Below are positions 1-8,945 of a DNA stretch of 61,730 nt, one piece after another (the first letter of the stretch is position 1; every line of letters starts with the position of its first letter). This DNA is from Dyella sp. ASV24 (GTDB taxonomy: Bacteria > Pseudomonadota > Gammaproteobacteria > Xanthomonadales > Rhodanobacteraceae). The stretch covers positions 1-61,730 of the forward strand of contig NZ_JAELTQ010000016.1 of assembly GCF_016428905.1 (NCBI RefSeq). Reading direction: 5' to 3'. The position numbers were made by a program, and so were the translations under genes. The notes below the pieces were generated by a model. The model ran no database searches. It had not been told where the DNA came from and was given only the letters and a program-made list of their open reading frames with translations.

Positions 1-719
1 CTACGGATGTAGCCGAGCAGCCACTTCACCGCCACGAAGGCGACGATGGCCGATACCACGAAGCCGACGCCAAAGGCCGCCCAGTCTTCGTGATGCAGCC
101 CGCCTTCCTTCAGCACCTTCAGCAGCTCGTAGCCCGTCGCGGCATACATGGTGGGAATGCCCACCAGGAAGGCGAACTCCGTCGCCGCGGCGCGATTGCT
201 GGTGCCGGCAAGCATGGCAGTGAAGATGGTGGCCGCCGAGCGCGAGGTGCCCGGGAAAATGCCCGCCACCATCTGCGCGAAGCCGACCAGGATCGCCACG
301 CGCCATGTCACCTGCGTGCGATCGGGCTGGCGCGCGGCCAAGCGTTCGGCGGCGATCATCCAGACGCCGCCGATGACCAGCGCCCACGCCACCGGCGTTA
401 CCGCTTCGGGCAGCTTGAAGCCGAGCTTCACGGCGATGAAGCCGAGCACCGCGGTAATCAGGAACGCGACGGTCAGCTTGGCCAGGTAATCGCGGTTGGC
501 CGGATCGCGCCACTGCGTAAACAACTGCCAAATGCGCCCCCAGTAGATAAAGGTCACCGCCAGGATCGCACCGGCCTGGATGCCCACATTGAACAGGTCC
601 GAGCGCTCGCCCAGGCCGAACTTCTCGGCGATGAGCAAATGGCCCGTACTGGAAATGGGGAGGAACTCGGTGATGCCTTCGATGATGCCGAGCAGGATGA
701 CGTTGATGAGGTCGCTCAC
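1..719 (-). CDS. uppP: Undecaprenyl-diphosphatase UppP/BacA, 3' part cut by window edge
   Basis: Integral inner-membrane enzyme that dephosphorylates undecaprenyl diphosphate, recycling the lipid carrier for peptidoglycan and O-antigen synthesis; it also gives bacitracin tolerance. Read on the minus strand from a GTG at 719, the protein starts with V-S-D-L-I-N-V-I-L-L-G and carries the family hallmark EGITEFLPISSTGHL near residues 14-28. The second conserved motif, GIFPGTSRSAAT, lies near residue 150. Several hydrophobic segments are visible. About 239 residues are present of a usual 265-270, so the C-terminus lies beyond base 1. A GGAG sits a few bases upstream of the GTG. The start is fairly secure because the motif positions match the family. 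Confidence 0.93.
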   Translation of the reverse strand, partial: MSDLINVILLGIIEGITEFLPISSTGHLLIAEKFGLGERSDLFNVGIQAGAILAVTFIYWGRIWQLFTQWRDPANRDYLAKLTVAFLITAVLGFIAVKLGFKLPEAVTPVAWALVIGGVWMIAAERLAARQPDRTQVTWRVAILVGFAQMVAGIFPGTSRSAATIFTAMLAGTSNRAAATEFAFLVGIPTMYAATGYELLKVLKEGGLHHEDWAAFGVGFVVSAIVAFVAVKWLLGYIR

Positions 720-877
720 GGAAACTCCGGTAGTGGGCGGGTGCCGGTTCCATCCCGGCGCAAAGGGGCATAGCTTAAGCGGCTGGGATGGCACTTGGGG
801 CATGGGCACCGAGCGCGCCACCCCCGTGTTGGGCGCCCGTTCGGGCTTGTGCCGGAACGGAGCTGCTCCAGAATAAA

Positions 878-894
878 TGCACCATTACGGTGCA
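878..894. promoter_or_regulatory. NtrC enhancer site upstream of glnA
   Basis: The 17-bp dyad TGCACC-ATTAC-GGTGCA fits the NtrC (NRI) consensus TGCACY-N5-GGTGCA exactly. It lies about 100 bp upstream of the sigma-54 promoter at 980-996, the usual distance for an enhancer. A weaker half-site-like stretch (TGCAATATGGC) follows at about 914. Binding is inferred from the consensus and from the ntrBC genes elsewhere in the window. Confidence 0.8.
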
Positions 895-979
895 TGCGGT
901 AGTTTCATTTTAGTGCAATATGGCTGTATCAGCATGGTTAGGTCAGATCTAACTCATTGATACAGAAAGACTGATCCGC

Positions 980-996
980 TTGGCACGCGCCTTGCT
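980..996 (+). promoter_or_regulatory. Sigma-54 (RpoN) promoter of glnA
   Basis: TTGGCACG-CGCC-TTGCT matches the sigma-54 consensus YTGGCACG-N4-TTGCW at every defined base, with the -24 GG and -12 GC at the correct spacing. The predicted transcription start is near 1007, giving a leader of about 35 nt before the glnA ATG. The NtrC site at 878-894 completes the classic nitrogen-regulated arrangement. Confidence 0.9.
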
Positions 997-1041
997 CTGC
1001 CGCATTTCGTTTTCCCACCTTTTCGCCCGCCGAGGTTGTCC

Positions 1042-2457
1042 ATGTCGTCCGCCGTCCAGCAAGTGCTCGATCAGATCCAGGAACACGAGGTCGAGTTCGT
1101 CGACTTCCGTTTCGCCGACATGCTCGGCAAGCACCATCACGTCACCTTCCCGGCCCACGCTATCGACGAGGGCACCTTCGAGGACGGCAAGATGTTCGAC
1201 GGCTCGTCGATTGCCGGCTGGAAGGGCATCAACGAATCCGACATGGTGCTGATGCCTGATCCGGACACCGCCTACATCGACCCGTTCAGCGCGCACACGC
1301 AGATGGTTATCCATTGCGACGTGCTGGAGCCGTCGACCATGCAGGCCTACGGCCGCGACCCGCGCTCCATCGCCAAGCGCGGCGAAGCATTCCTCAAGTC
1401 CACCGGCATTGCCGACACGGCCTTCTTTGGTCCGGAGCCGGAATTCTTCATCTTCGATTCCGTGCGCTGGCAGAACGACATGGGCCGCGTGTTCTACGAA
1501 ATCGGCTCCGAAGAAGCCGCATGGAGCTCGCGCTACAAGTACGAAGACAACAACACCGGCCACCGTCCGGGCGTGAAGGGTGGCTACTTCCCCGTCAGCC
1601 CCGTCGATTCGCTGGGCGACCTGCGCGCTGACATGTGCAAGGTGCTCGAGTCGCTGGGCCAGGTCGTTGAAGTGCATCACCATGAAGTGGCGAATGCCGG
1701 CCAGTGCGAGATCGGCGTGAAGTTCAACACGCTGGTGAAGAAGGCCGACGAACTGATGACCATGAAGTACGTCATCAAGAACGTCGCCCACCAGAACGGC
1801 AAGACCGTCACCTTCATGCCCAAGCCGATCGTCGGCGACAACGGCAGCGGCATGCACGTGCACCAGTCGCTGGCGAAGGACGGCAACAATCTGTTCGCGG
1901 GTGATCTGTACGGCGGCCTGTCGCAGACGGCGCTGTGGTACATCGGCGGCATCTTCAAGCACGCCAAGGCCATCAACGCCTTCGCCAACTCCACCACCAA
2001 CAGCTACAAGCGCCTGGTGCCGGGCTTCGAAGCCCCGGTGATGCTGGCCTACTCGGCCCGCAACCGTTCGGCCAGCTGCCGCATTCCGTACGTGTCGAGC
2101 CCGAAGGGCCGCCGCATCGAAGTGCGCTTCCCCGATCCGATGAACTCGGGCTACCTCGTGTTCACCGCGCTGATGATGGCCGGCCTGGACGGCATCATCA
2201 ACAAGATCGACCCGGGTGCGCCGAGCGACAAGGATCTGTACGACCTGCCGCCGGAAGAAGAGAAGAACATCCCGCAGGTGTGCTCGAGCCTCGACGAAGC
2301 GCTGAACGCGCTCGACAAGGACCGCGACTTCCTCAAGGCCGGCGGCGTGTTCAACGACGACTTCATCGATGCCTACATCGAACTGAAGATGCAGGAAGTC
2401 ACCCGCTATCGCGCCAGCACGCATCCGCTGGAATTCCAGATGTACTACGCGCTCTGA
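1042..2457 (+). CDS. glnA: Glutamine synthetase, type I (GlnA)
   Basis: Cytoplasmic dodecameric enzyme that forms glutamine from glutamate, ammonia and ATP; the main ammonium assimilation step. The 471-residue product has the usual GSI length. It contains the beta-grasp start [12 protein letters not shown], the metal-site FFGPEPEFF, the ATP-site [11 protein letters not shown] and the GSI-beta adenylylation loop [11 protein letters not shown], whose Tyr is the AMP target of GlnE. The ATG at 1042 is chosen over a TTG two codons upstream because GAGG sits 6 nt before it. The gene appears monocistronic: a sigma-54 promoter and NtrC site lie upstream and a strong terminator lies 27 bp downstream. 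NtrB/NtrC are encoded at 23.1-25.5 kb in this same window. Confidence 0.98.
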   Translation: MSSAVQQVLDQIQEHEVEFVDFRFADMLGKHHHVTFPAHAIDEGTFEDGKMFDGSSIAGWKGINESDMVLMPDPDTAYIDPFSAHTQMVIHCDVLEPSTMQAYGRDPRSIAKRGEAFLKSTGIADTAFFGPEPEFFIFDSVRWQNDMGRVFYEIGSEEAAWSSRYKYEDNNTGHRPGVKGGYFPVSPVDSLGDLRADMCKVLESLGQVVEVHHHEVANAGQCEIGVKFNTLVKKADELMTMKYVIKNVAHQNGKTVTFMPKPIVGDNGSGMHVHQSLAKDGNNLFAGDLYGGLSQTALWYIGGIFKHAKAINAFANSTTNSYKRLVPGFEAPVMLAYSARNRSASCRIPYVSSPKGRRIEVRFPDPMNSGYLVFTALMMAGLDGIINKIDPGAPSDKDLYDLPPEEEKNIPQVCSSLDEALNALDKDRDFLKAGGVFNDDFIDAYIELKMQEVTRYRASTHPLEFQMYYAL

Positions 2458-2484
2458 TTGCGTAAGCGACAACGGGGTGAGGGG

Positions 2485-2514
2485 ACAACGGGCGCTTCGG
2501 CGCCCGTTGTTTTT
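2485..2514 (+). terminator. Rho-independent terminator of glnA
   Basis: An 11-bp perfect stem (ACAACGGGCGC / GCGCCCGTTGT) closes on a stable TTCG tetraloop and is followed by a T run. Confidence 0.92.
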
Positions 2515-2556
2515 CCGCGGTTAGAATCGCTCCCAAGGACAAGGGGGAGATGCACT

Positions 2557-3888
2557 GTGCGTGTATTCAAGGGATTGCTGTGGACAGTTGTCGCCTTGCT
2601 GCTTGCGTTGCTGGCGGCGTTTACCTGGGGACGGCTGCGACCGCCCACGCCGGAGCAGGACAGAGCACTCACCCTGCTGCATAAAGACCTGAAGCCCACG
2701 ACGGGCCGGAACGCGGACCCATGGCTCTGGTTCATGGGTTTCGACCTACCGGCTGACCGCGTGGATGCGGCTTACGAGCAGCAACGCCGACGCACGGCGG
2801 CATGGGTAGAGAGTTACAAGCGTGGCAGCGGGTCGGATACTCCGCCGGAAGTTCAGGCGGACTTCCCGAAGCTTCCGTTGATGTCCTCCAAAGAACGCGA
2901 TCTGCTGTGCAAGCCACGCGACGCGGATTGCCTGGGTAAGGTACGTGCCCATCGCGACGAGATCCTTGCGCTGCTCGCCCGCCACGAAAAGCTGCGTGGC
3001 CGCGATGAAGCGCTCAGCGGCTTCGATTACATCTGGGGTGACATACCCGGTTGGCCGTTCATGTCCGTTCCACCCTTCGCGACGGGCATGGGTTTGTGGC
3101 ACACCTCGATCGCCGTGGACTTCGAGGATGGCAAACAGGCACAAGCCATGGATGCGGCCTGTTCGCAAGTGGCGACGATGCGTCGATTGCATGCACACGC
3201 CAACTCGCTGGCTGCCACCATGGTGTTCGCCGCAAGGTTGCGCGGCAGCGTTCGCCTCTTCTCTGAGCTCCTGAGGGAGTTCCCGGCAGACGCATCGCTC
3301 CCGGCCTCCTGCGCTGCGGCGTTTGCACCCGTCACCGCGGAAGATGTCGACATGTGCCCCAGCATGCAGGCGGAGTTCGCTGCGGTGACGGCGCCCGAAA
3401 TGTTCGGCCGCCCGGAGCACTGGTACGAAAACTGGAACTGGTCCGGTTCGCAAACACAGCGTTTGATGGCGGCGGACTATGGTGCGATGTGCGAGCCAGA
3501 CCTCACTCAAAGGCTGCTGGCGGACCAGCACATCGACATGGCGAGACATCCACCGCGCGTCGACCTTTTCGACTTCATTTCCAATAGCGCGGGAACAATC
3601 CTTTCCCGTATTCCTGTGCCTTCGTTTGATGGTTATCTTGCGCGACAGCAGGACACGGCAGCAACGCTTCGCATGGGGGCTCTGCTGATCTGGATGCGCG
3701 ATACGCCCCGTGACGGCACATCGCCATCACAACGCCTTGCGCAGCGACCCGCGTGGATGCGTTTTGCGGAAGATCGCCACGTTGCTCTGTCCACCGATGG
3801 TCGAAGCCTGACGATGGACATGCTGGACGTCGAGGGTCGGGCCGGCGTCCCCTGGCCGACGACCTGGACGTTGCCGGCGCAACGCTAA
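2557..3888 (+). CDS. Hypothetical membrane-anchored protein
   Basis: No family recognised. The 443-residue product begins with a short basic segment and one hydrophobic helix (about residues 5-24, rich in L, V and A), then a long soluble part with several Cys and Trp residues. This suggests an inner-membrane anchor with a periplasmic domain, or an uncleaved signal. The GTG at 2557 is preferred because GGGGGAGA lies 6 nt upstream; an in-frame extension to 2458 would run through the glnA terminator. Many F-x-x-RL-R-like helical stretches in the second half have no obvious catalytic motif. It stands alone between the glnA terminator and the autotransporter gene. Confidence 0.75.
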   Translation: MRVFKGLLWTVVALLLALLAAFTWGRLRPPTPEQDRALTLLHKDLKPTTGRNADPWLWFMGFDLPADRVDAAYEQQRRRTAAWVESYKRGSGSDTPPEVQADFPKLPLMSSKERDLLCKPRDADCLGKVRAHRDEILALLARHEKLRGRDEALSGFDYIWGDIPGWPFMSVPPFATGMGLWHTSIAVDFEDGKQAQAMDAACSQVATMRRLHAHANSLAATMVFAARLRGSVRLFSELLREFPADASLPASCAAAFAPVTAEDVDMCPSMQAEFAAVTAPEMFGRPEHWYENWNWSGSQTQRLMAADYGAMCEPDLTQRLLADQHIDMARHPPRVDLFDFISNSAGTILSRIPVPSFDGYLARQQDTAATLRMGALLIWMRDTPRDGTSPSQRLAQRPAWMRFAEDRHVALSTDGRSLTMDMLDVEGRAGVPWPTTWTLPAQR

Positions 3889-4155
3889 GGCACAACGGCG
3901 CGCGACATCGTTACGGGGATGGTGTTATCAAGCGCCCTTCGCCGAACTCCGCCACGACTATTCAAAACAGAGGTCAGCCGGATGGTTAGGTAGTTTTTCT
4001 GCTCGGTAACTAGGTAATTCCTCTAGTCCCTGCCAAGCAGGTACGACACAACACGCACGGCCTCCACCTTCTATAGACAAGGCCGCGACAGAACTCCCTC
4101 TAGCTTCGAACGACTGCCGGTCCTGGACGCCCCCGGCAGCCAAGGGAGGAAGGGG

Positions 4156-7100
4156 ATGAACCGCATCTACCGATTGGTGTGGAATCGTGCCTTGCGTGTG
4201 GTGCAAGTGGTTTCAGAACTTGCTTCCACACACGCCAGGAAGGGAACAACCGCTACCCGTGCGACGAGGTCACGTAGCAACTGGGTTTTGCTGCCTTTGC
4301 TGATACCACTGGCGGTGCAAGCGCAGACTACGGTGGGTCCCGGTTCCATCACCACGACGACAACGGCTGGATCGGCCAATTCACCGGTAACAGTTGTCGG
4401 CAACACCAACATCTCCACTGGCAGCTCCACGGCAACCAGTGTCAACGGTGGCGGGCAACTGGTCTTCGATACGACCGATGGTCCGATCACGATCACGACG
4501 ACTTCGGGCGCTGCTGTTTCCGACGCGCAAGGCACGGTGAACGTGCCGTTGAATGGTTTGACGATCACGACCGGCAGTGGCTTTGGCTTCCTGAGCAACG
4601 CCGGTCTCGCCAGCGCGCCGGCGACCATCACCATCGGGCAAGGCGGTGTCGTCAACATCACCGGTGTCGGTGCAGCCATGGCTGCTACGGGTGCGGGCGC
4701 AACGATCAATGCCACCGGTGTCCAGATGAACCTCACCGGCGGTCCGAGCCGAGGCGTCGTGGCACAGGCCGGCGCCAACATCACTTTGTCGGGCAACTCG
4801 TCCATTACCAGCAGCGGAAGCAACATCAATACGCTGGCGCTGGGGGCGTCAGGAACGGACCCGAATGGCAGTGGCCGTGCAAGCACGGTGACGGTTGCTT
4901 CGCCGATGACCATCAACATGACGTCACCGGGTGCGCTTGGCGTGTACATGTACGGTGGTGGTTTGGTGGCGCTACCGGCCAATCAGGTTTTCACCTTCAA
5001 CGCCGGTGTGGATACCGGCGCGGACGGCATGACCATCGACAACACGCAGGTACCCACGAGCGCGATAGGTGACGGCCTGACGTTCCACTTCAATACGGCG
5101 CTCACCGCCGGCAAATCAGCATCGGCCGGCGTGATTGTGATCAACGGCGGCAGCGTGGCTTTGGGCGGTCTTACTGTCGATGGCCAGAACGCAGCCATCG
5201 GCGTGTGGGTGCGTAACGGGTCCAGCGCCACGCTGACCAACGGCAATATCGCGATTGCATCCACCAATAACGCGGGCTTCTACACGCTGGGTAACAGCGG
5301 ACAACTGTTCAATCCCAATAGCGGCGCGATCGGCCCAGGCTTCAGCGTCACGGCCTCGTCGCAAACAGCAGGCCTGCGATCCGATGGCGGCGTCATCAAC
5401 GCAACAGGTACGGCCGTGACAGCCAGTGCGGCGAACAGCGCTGCAACCTATGCTTGGTCATCGACCTACGCGCCCGGTGGTTCCACTTACTTGCCAGCGG
5501 TGCTCAACCTGACCGGCGTGCAGATCAGCAACTCGGGCAGCGGCTCCTATGGCTTGTATGCGACGGATGGCGGTCAGATCAGCACCTACGGCGGATCGAC
5601 ACCCACGACCATTACCGCGACCAACGGCATCGCCGTGCGCCTGACCAACTACGGCAGCCGAAGCGATGTGCCGTTCATCAGTCTGTCTGGCACCAACGTC
5701 GTGGCGATGGGTGCCACCACGCGCGCGATCAGCTCCAATAACGCGTCCGCTAATCAGCAGAACGTGATCACGCTGACCAACAGCAACGTGCAGTCCGATT
5801 ACTGGGCTGTGCTGGGTTATGGGCCGCTCGCATTGACGGCCTCGCAAGGGAGTCAGGTGACCGGTACCACGGGATTGTTATATGCCGGCGCCTCCAGCGG
5901 ACCGCAACCGACCTATGTGCAGTTCAATGCAGACAGCAGCACGCTCAGCGGATTGGCCGAAGCCAGTGCTACAAACAGGGCGGATATCAGCCTGTCCAAC
6001 CATTCAAGTTGGATCGGCGAAGCGTTCTACGTCACCAACGTGAATGTGGATGGCTCCAGCCGTTGGACCATTCCGGACAACTCGCTGGTCTACGGCACCT
6101 TGACCAATGCAGGCCTCGTGCAGTTCACGCCACCGGATGCATACAAGCAACTGTATGTGGGTTCGTACGTGGGCGCTGGAGGAACGCTAGGCATCCATAC
6201 GTTTCTCGGCGACGACAGTTCGCCAACCGATCGGCTCGTGATCAATGGCGGTACCGCGACCGGTCATGGACTGATTGCCGTCGCCAATACGGGCGGTCCC
6301 GGTGCGTTGACGTCCGGCAATGGCATTCCCGTGGTGGAAGTGTTGGCAGGCGGTACGACGGATCCCGGCGTTTTCAGCCTGTCTGGGCCGGTGGTGGCGG
6401 GCCCCTACGAGTACACGCTGCAGCGCGGCGGCATTACCGCAGGCACCGAGGAGTACTGGTTCCTTCGCTCGACCAAAGATTGCGGAACCGTCGGCTCCCA
6501 TCCTGACTGCCCCGCGCCACCGCCGGTGCCGCAACCGCCAGCGCCGCCCACACCACCGCAACCGCCGGCGCCTGATCCGAGCAATCCACCCGCACCACCG
6601 CCCATTCCCGGACCGGTCGAACCGGAAGGAGAGGCACCCGAGGGCGTGCCCAACTATCGCCCTGAGGTTTCGTTGTACACCGCGCTTCCGGGCATGGCGT
6701 TGCGCTATGGATGGGCGACGCTGGACAACTTGCACGAGCGTCTCGGTGAGGAAGAACAACTACGCAACCGCAGCGATCTGCGCGATGACAACTACCTCAA
6801 CGCCTTGTGGGTGCGCGTGATCGGCGAAGACGGCAACGTGCGCGGTGCGTCGCAAGGCATCTACAACGGCAGTCCGCAGTACGACTACAACATCCAGGCC
6901 TTCCAGGCTGGTATGGATGTTTTCGCAGACGAACACGAGGACCAACAGCGCGACCATGCCGGCTTCTATCTCGGTACGGGGCGCATTCGCAGTGATGTGA
7001 CTGACTACGACGGCACGGATGCTGGCCGAGATGTAGTGAAGGGCCAGTCGCTCGGTCTTTACTGGACGCACTTCTGGAGCGAGGGGCAATACCTTGATGC

Positions 7101-7647
7101 CGTATGGCAAGGCTCGTGGTCGAAGTGGAGTGCCTTGTCTAACCAAGGTCTGGAACTGCATCGTTCCGGTTTCGGTTGGGCGGGATCGTTGGAAGGTGGA
7201 TATCCCTTCCACGACGATACGCAGATCTGGGAGCCGCAGGCGCAGGTGATCTACCAGAAGGTCAACAATGGTCAGTCCAGCGATGCAGCGGCTGCGGTGG
7301 ATTTGAGCAACATCACCTCGTTGGTGGGGCGTGTGGGCCTGCGTTGGGCCAACACGTGGACGCTGGAGCCCACGCCGGAAAACATTCCCCGCCTGTTCAC
7401 CGGTTGGTTGCGCTTCAACCTGTGGAAAGAGTTCAAGGGCCAGCCCACCACGTCCTTCTCTTCCGAAGATGGTTTCGTGCCGTTCGACGGCAGCATCAAG
7501 GGCTCATGGTGGCAACTCAACGGCGGCATGACCTGGCAACTCGACAAGAACACGTCGTTCTACGCCAACGTGGGTTACCAGAAGGGCTTCGACAGTCGCG
7601 GATTCCACGCCTGGGACGGCAAGGTGGGCTTCCGCTGGAACTGGTGA
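4156..7647 (+). CDS. Type Va autotransporter with extended signal peptide (ESPR)
   Basis: Large secreted or surface protein of 1163 residues that carries its own outer-membrane export barrel. It opens with MNRIYRLVWN...VVSELA, the extended signal peptide region of long autotransporters. A hydrophobic core follows, with likely cleavage at VQA-QTT (about residue 57). Residues about 58-770 form a Thr/Ser/Gly/Asn-rich passenger with many short beta-strand-like repeats, compatible with a beta-helix. A proline-rich linker covers about 785-825 (PPPVPQPPAPP type). The C-terminal 300 residues form an autotransporter barrel that ends in the aromatic FRWNW. The ribosome site GGGAGGAAGGGG precedes the ATG. 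The passenger has no recognisable protease or enzyme triad, so an adhesin-like role is the best guess. It is convergent with the M23-like gene, with a 9-bp gap. Confidence 0.93.
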   Translation: MNRIYRLVWNRALRVVQVVSELASTHARKGTTATRATRSRSNWVLLPLLIPLAVQAQTTVGPGSITTTTTAGSANSPVTVVGNTNISTGSSTATSVNGGGQLVFDTTDGPITITTTSGAAVSDAQGTVNVPLNGLTITTGSGFGFLSNAGLASAPATITIGQGGVVNITGVGAAMAATGAGATINATGVQMNLTGGPSRGVVAQAGANITLSGNSSITSSGSNINTLALGASGTDPNGSGRASTVTVASPMTINMTSPGALGVYMYGGGLVALPANQVFTFNAGVDTGADGMTIDNTQVPTSAIGDGLTFHFNTALTAGKSASAGVIVINGGSVALGGLTVDGQNAAIGVWVRNGSSATLTNGNIAIASTNNAGFYTLGNSGQLFNPNSGAIGPGFSVTASSQTAGLRSDGGVINATGTAVTASAANSAATYAWSSTYAPGGSTYLPAVLNLTGVQISNSGSGSYGLYATDGGQISTYGGSTPTTITATNGIAVRLTNYGSRSDVPFISLSGTNVVAMGATTRAISSNNASANQQNVITLTNSNVQSDYWAVLGYGPLALTASQGSQVTGTTGLLYAGASSGPQPTYVQFNADSSTLSGLAEASATNRADISLSNHSSWIGEAFYVTNVNVDGSSRWTIPDNSLVYGTLTNAGLVQFTPPDAYKQLYVGSYVGAGGTLGIHTFLGDDSSPTDRLVINGGTATGHGLIAVANTGGPGALTSGNGIPVVEVLAGGTTDPGVFSLSGPVVAGPYEYTLQRGGITAGTEEYWFLRSTKDCGTVGSHPDCPAPPPVPQPPAPPTPPQPPAPDPSNPPAPPPIPGPVEPEGEAPEGVPNYRPEVSLYTALPGMALRYGWATLDNLHERLGEEEQLRNRSDLRDDNYLNALWVRVIGEDGNVRGASQGIYNGSPQYDYNIQAFQAGMDVFADEHEDQQRDHAGFYLGTGRIRSDVTDYDGTDAGRDVVKGQSLGLYWTHFWSEGQYLDAVWQGSWSKWSALSNQGLELHRSGFGWAGSLEGGYPFHDDTQIWEPQAQVIYQKVNNGQSSDAAAAVDLSNITSLVGRVGLRWANTWTLEPTPENIPRLFTGWLRFNLWKEFKGQPTTSFSSEDGFVPFDGSIKGSWWQLNGGMTWQLDKNTSFYANVGYQKGFDSRGFHAWDGKVGFRWNW

Positions 7648-7656
7648 CGAGTTTGC

Positions 7657-8799
7657 TCAGTGGGCGTCGCCGAAATCCACAACGGCCAATGGCGGAGGGA
7701 ATCCTTCGCCATGGGTTGGCTTGGTGATCGCGCGCCACGCTTTGCCTTGCGCGAACTCCTCGATGGAGGGATACATGCCCAGCATGCGGAAGCCGGCCAA
7801 GTCGTAAGGCAGACCTTGCGCAGCCAGCGGTACGTGCGCATCGCTGACATGAAAATGCAGGTGCGGACCCGTTGATTCGCCGGTGAATCCCAGTTGCCCG
7901 ATCACATCGCCGGTTCGCACGCGCTCACCGGGTTTTACCTTGATGCTGCCGGGCTTGAGATGTTCGTAGAACGCAAAACGTCCGTCCCCCAGATCAAGCG
8001 AGACATAGTTGCCCGCGGCATCTTCTAGTGGAACCTTGCGCGCCAAGCCTTCGGCGAGTGTTGCGGGTTCCACGACACCTTCGCTTACAGAAGCAACGGT
8101 GGCATCCGCCACGGCGAGCACATCCGCTCCGTAGCCATACCACTGAGAGGGCTTCTCTCCCTTGCCCCGTGCAAAGCCGCCATGCGGACCGACGCGTATC
8201 CAGTCGATGGCAAACCGGCCGGGTATCTTCGCGCTGCCATCGGTGGCGTAGATCACACGTCGATGGCCACGCTCCCAGCCTGCGTCATAGATGGCGACCC
8301 ACGGACCACCACGCAGTGGTGGCCCTAGCGGCTTCGCGGACGACGTCACCGGCGTTACTTCAGCACCTTCCAGCGTGATCTCGTGACCAGCGGCATCCAC
8401 GTAAACCACGCGATGCGTCAGTGGTGTGACGTGTGCGTCGGCGAGCGGCACGGATAGATAGGCAACCGCCGTCATCGCTGGGGCCACGCGTAACCGGTCA
8501 TCGCCTTTGGCGCGATCCGCGCGACCGATGGCAGCCACCAGCGACTCGCCCTGAAGGTCGAGTAGCACGTGCTGCTGATCGTCAGTGACAACGATACGGC
8601 GGAGCGTCAAAGGCTCCTGCGCGTCGTTGGCGAGGTTCAGTTCATAGATCAGCGATGTCTTGCCCGCGACAACCACCGGTAGCGGTGTCCACGGCACACG
8701 CAGGTCGAACGACTGATGCAGCGGCGTGCGCTGCGCTGAGACGGTTTGCGCAGCCAGCGCGGCAAGCAGGACGAAGATGACATCGCGCCAGTAACGCAT
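7657..8799 (-). CDS. Exported M23-family metallopeptidase-like protein
   Basis: Likely periplasmic cell-wall endopeptidase or LytM-like factor. The 380-residue product has a signal peptide (MRYWRDVIFVLLAALAAQTVSA), an N-terminal beta-sandwich-like region, and a C-terminal M23/LytM domain: VLAVADATVASV, then YVSLDLGDGRFAFYEHLKPG, then GFTGESTGPHLHFHVSD with the HxH zinc pair. The first zinc ligand pair (His...Asp) is less clear: the aligned segment is RFAIDW, with Asp present and no obvious His four residues before it. It could therefore be a degenerate LytM factor. The ATG at 8799 is chosen because the signal peptide starts there; an in-frame ATG at 8871 would add a 24-residue non-signal extension. 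No good ribosome site is seen at either start. Confidence 0.85.
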   Translation of the reverse strand: MRYWRDVIFVLLAALAAQTVSAQRTPLHQSFDLRVPWTPLPVVVAGKTSLIYELNLANDAQEPLTLRRIVVTDDQQHVLLDLQGESLVAAIGRADRAKGDDRLRVAPAMTAVAYLSVPLADAHVTPLTHRVVYVDAAGHEITLEGAEVTPVTSSAKPLGPPLRGGPWVAIYDAGWERGHRRVIYATDGSAKIPGRFAIDWIRVGPHGGFARGKGEKPSQWYGYGADVLAVADATVASVSEGVVEPATLAEGLARKVPLEDAAGNYVSLDLGDGRFAFYEHLKPGSIKVKPGERVRTGDVIGQLGFTGESTGPHLHFHVSDAHVPLAAQGLPYDLAGFRMLGMYPSIEEFAQGKAWRAITKPTHGEGFPPPLAVVDFGDAH

Positions 8800-8885
8800 G
8801 GCATGAACCCATGGTGGAGTGCTGCGCGAGCTTTGATCTGGGTGAAGCGGCGCGCCAATGCCAGAGGTCATTGCGCCGGGTGTAG

Positions 8886-8933
8886 CCGAAGAACAACGCG
8901 CGCCGCCGCCGCGAGGGGACGGCGGCGGCGCGC
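8886..8933 (-). terminator. Terminator of the GH39 gene (leftward)
   Basis: A 13-bp perfect GC-only stem (arms 8898-8910 and 8921-8933, 10-nt loop) is followed on the minus strand by GTTGTTCTTC. The bases after the tail (GGCTACACCC) recur after a second terminator at 50428-50464. Confidence 0.8.
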
Positions 8934-8945
8934 ACTTGCCGGTGG

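Noticed and set aside
789-806. TGGCAC followed by TTGGGGCATG as a second sigma-54 promoter
   Set aside because: The -24 part fits but there is no TTGC at the required -12 distance.
949-2472. Minus-strand open frame of 507 codons opposite glnA
   Set aside because: Mirror frame of a highly conserved gene; no plausible start and no domain.
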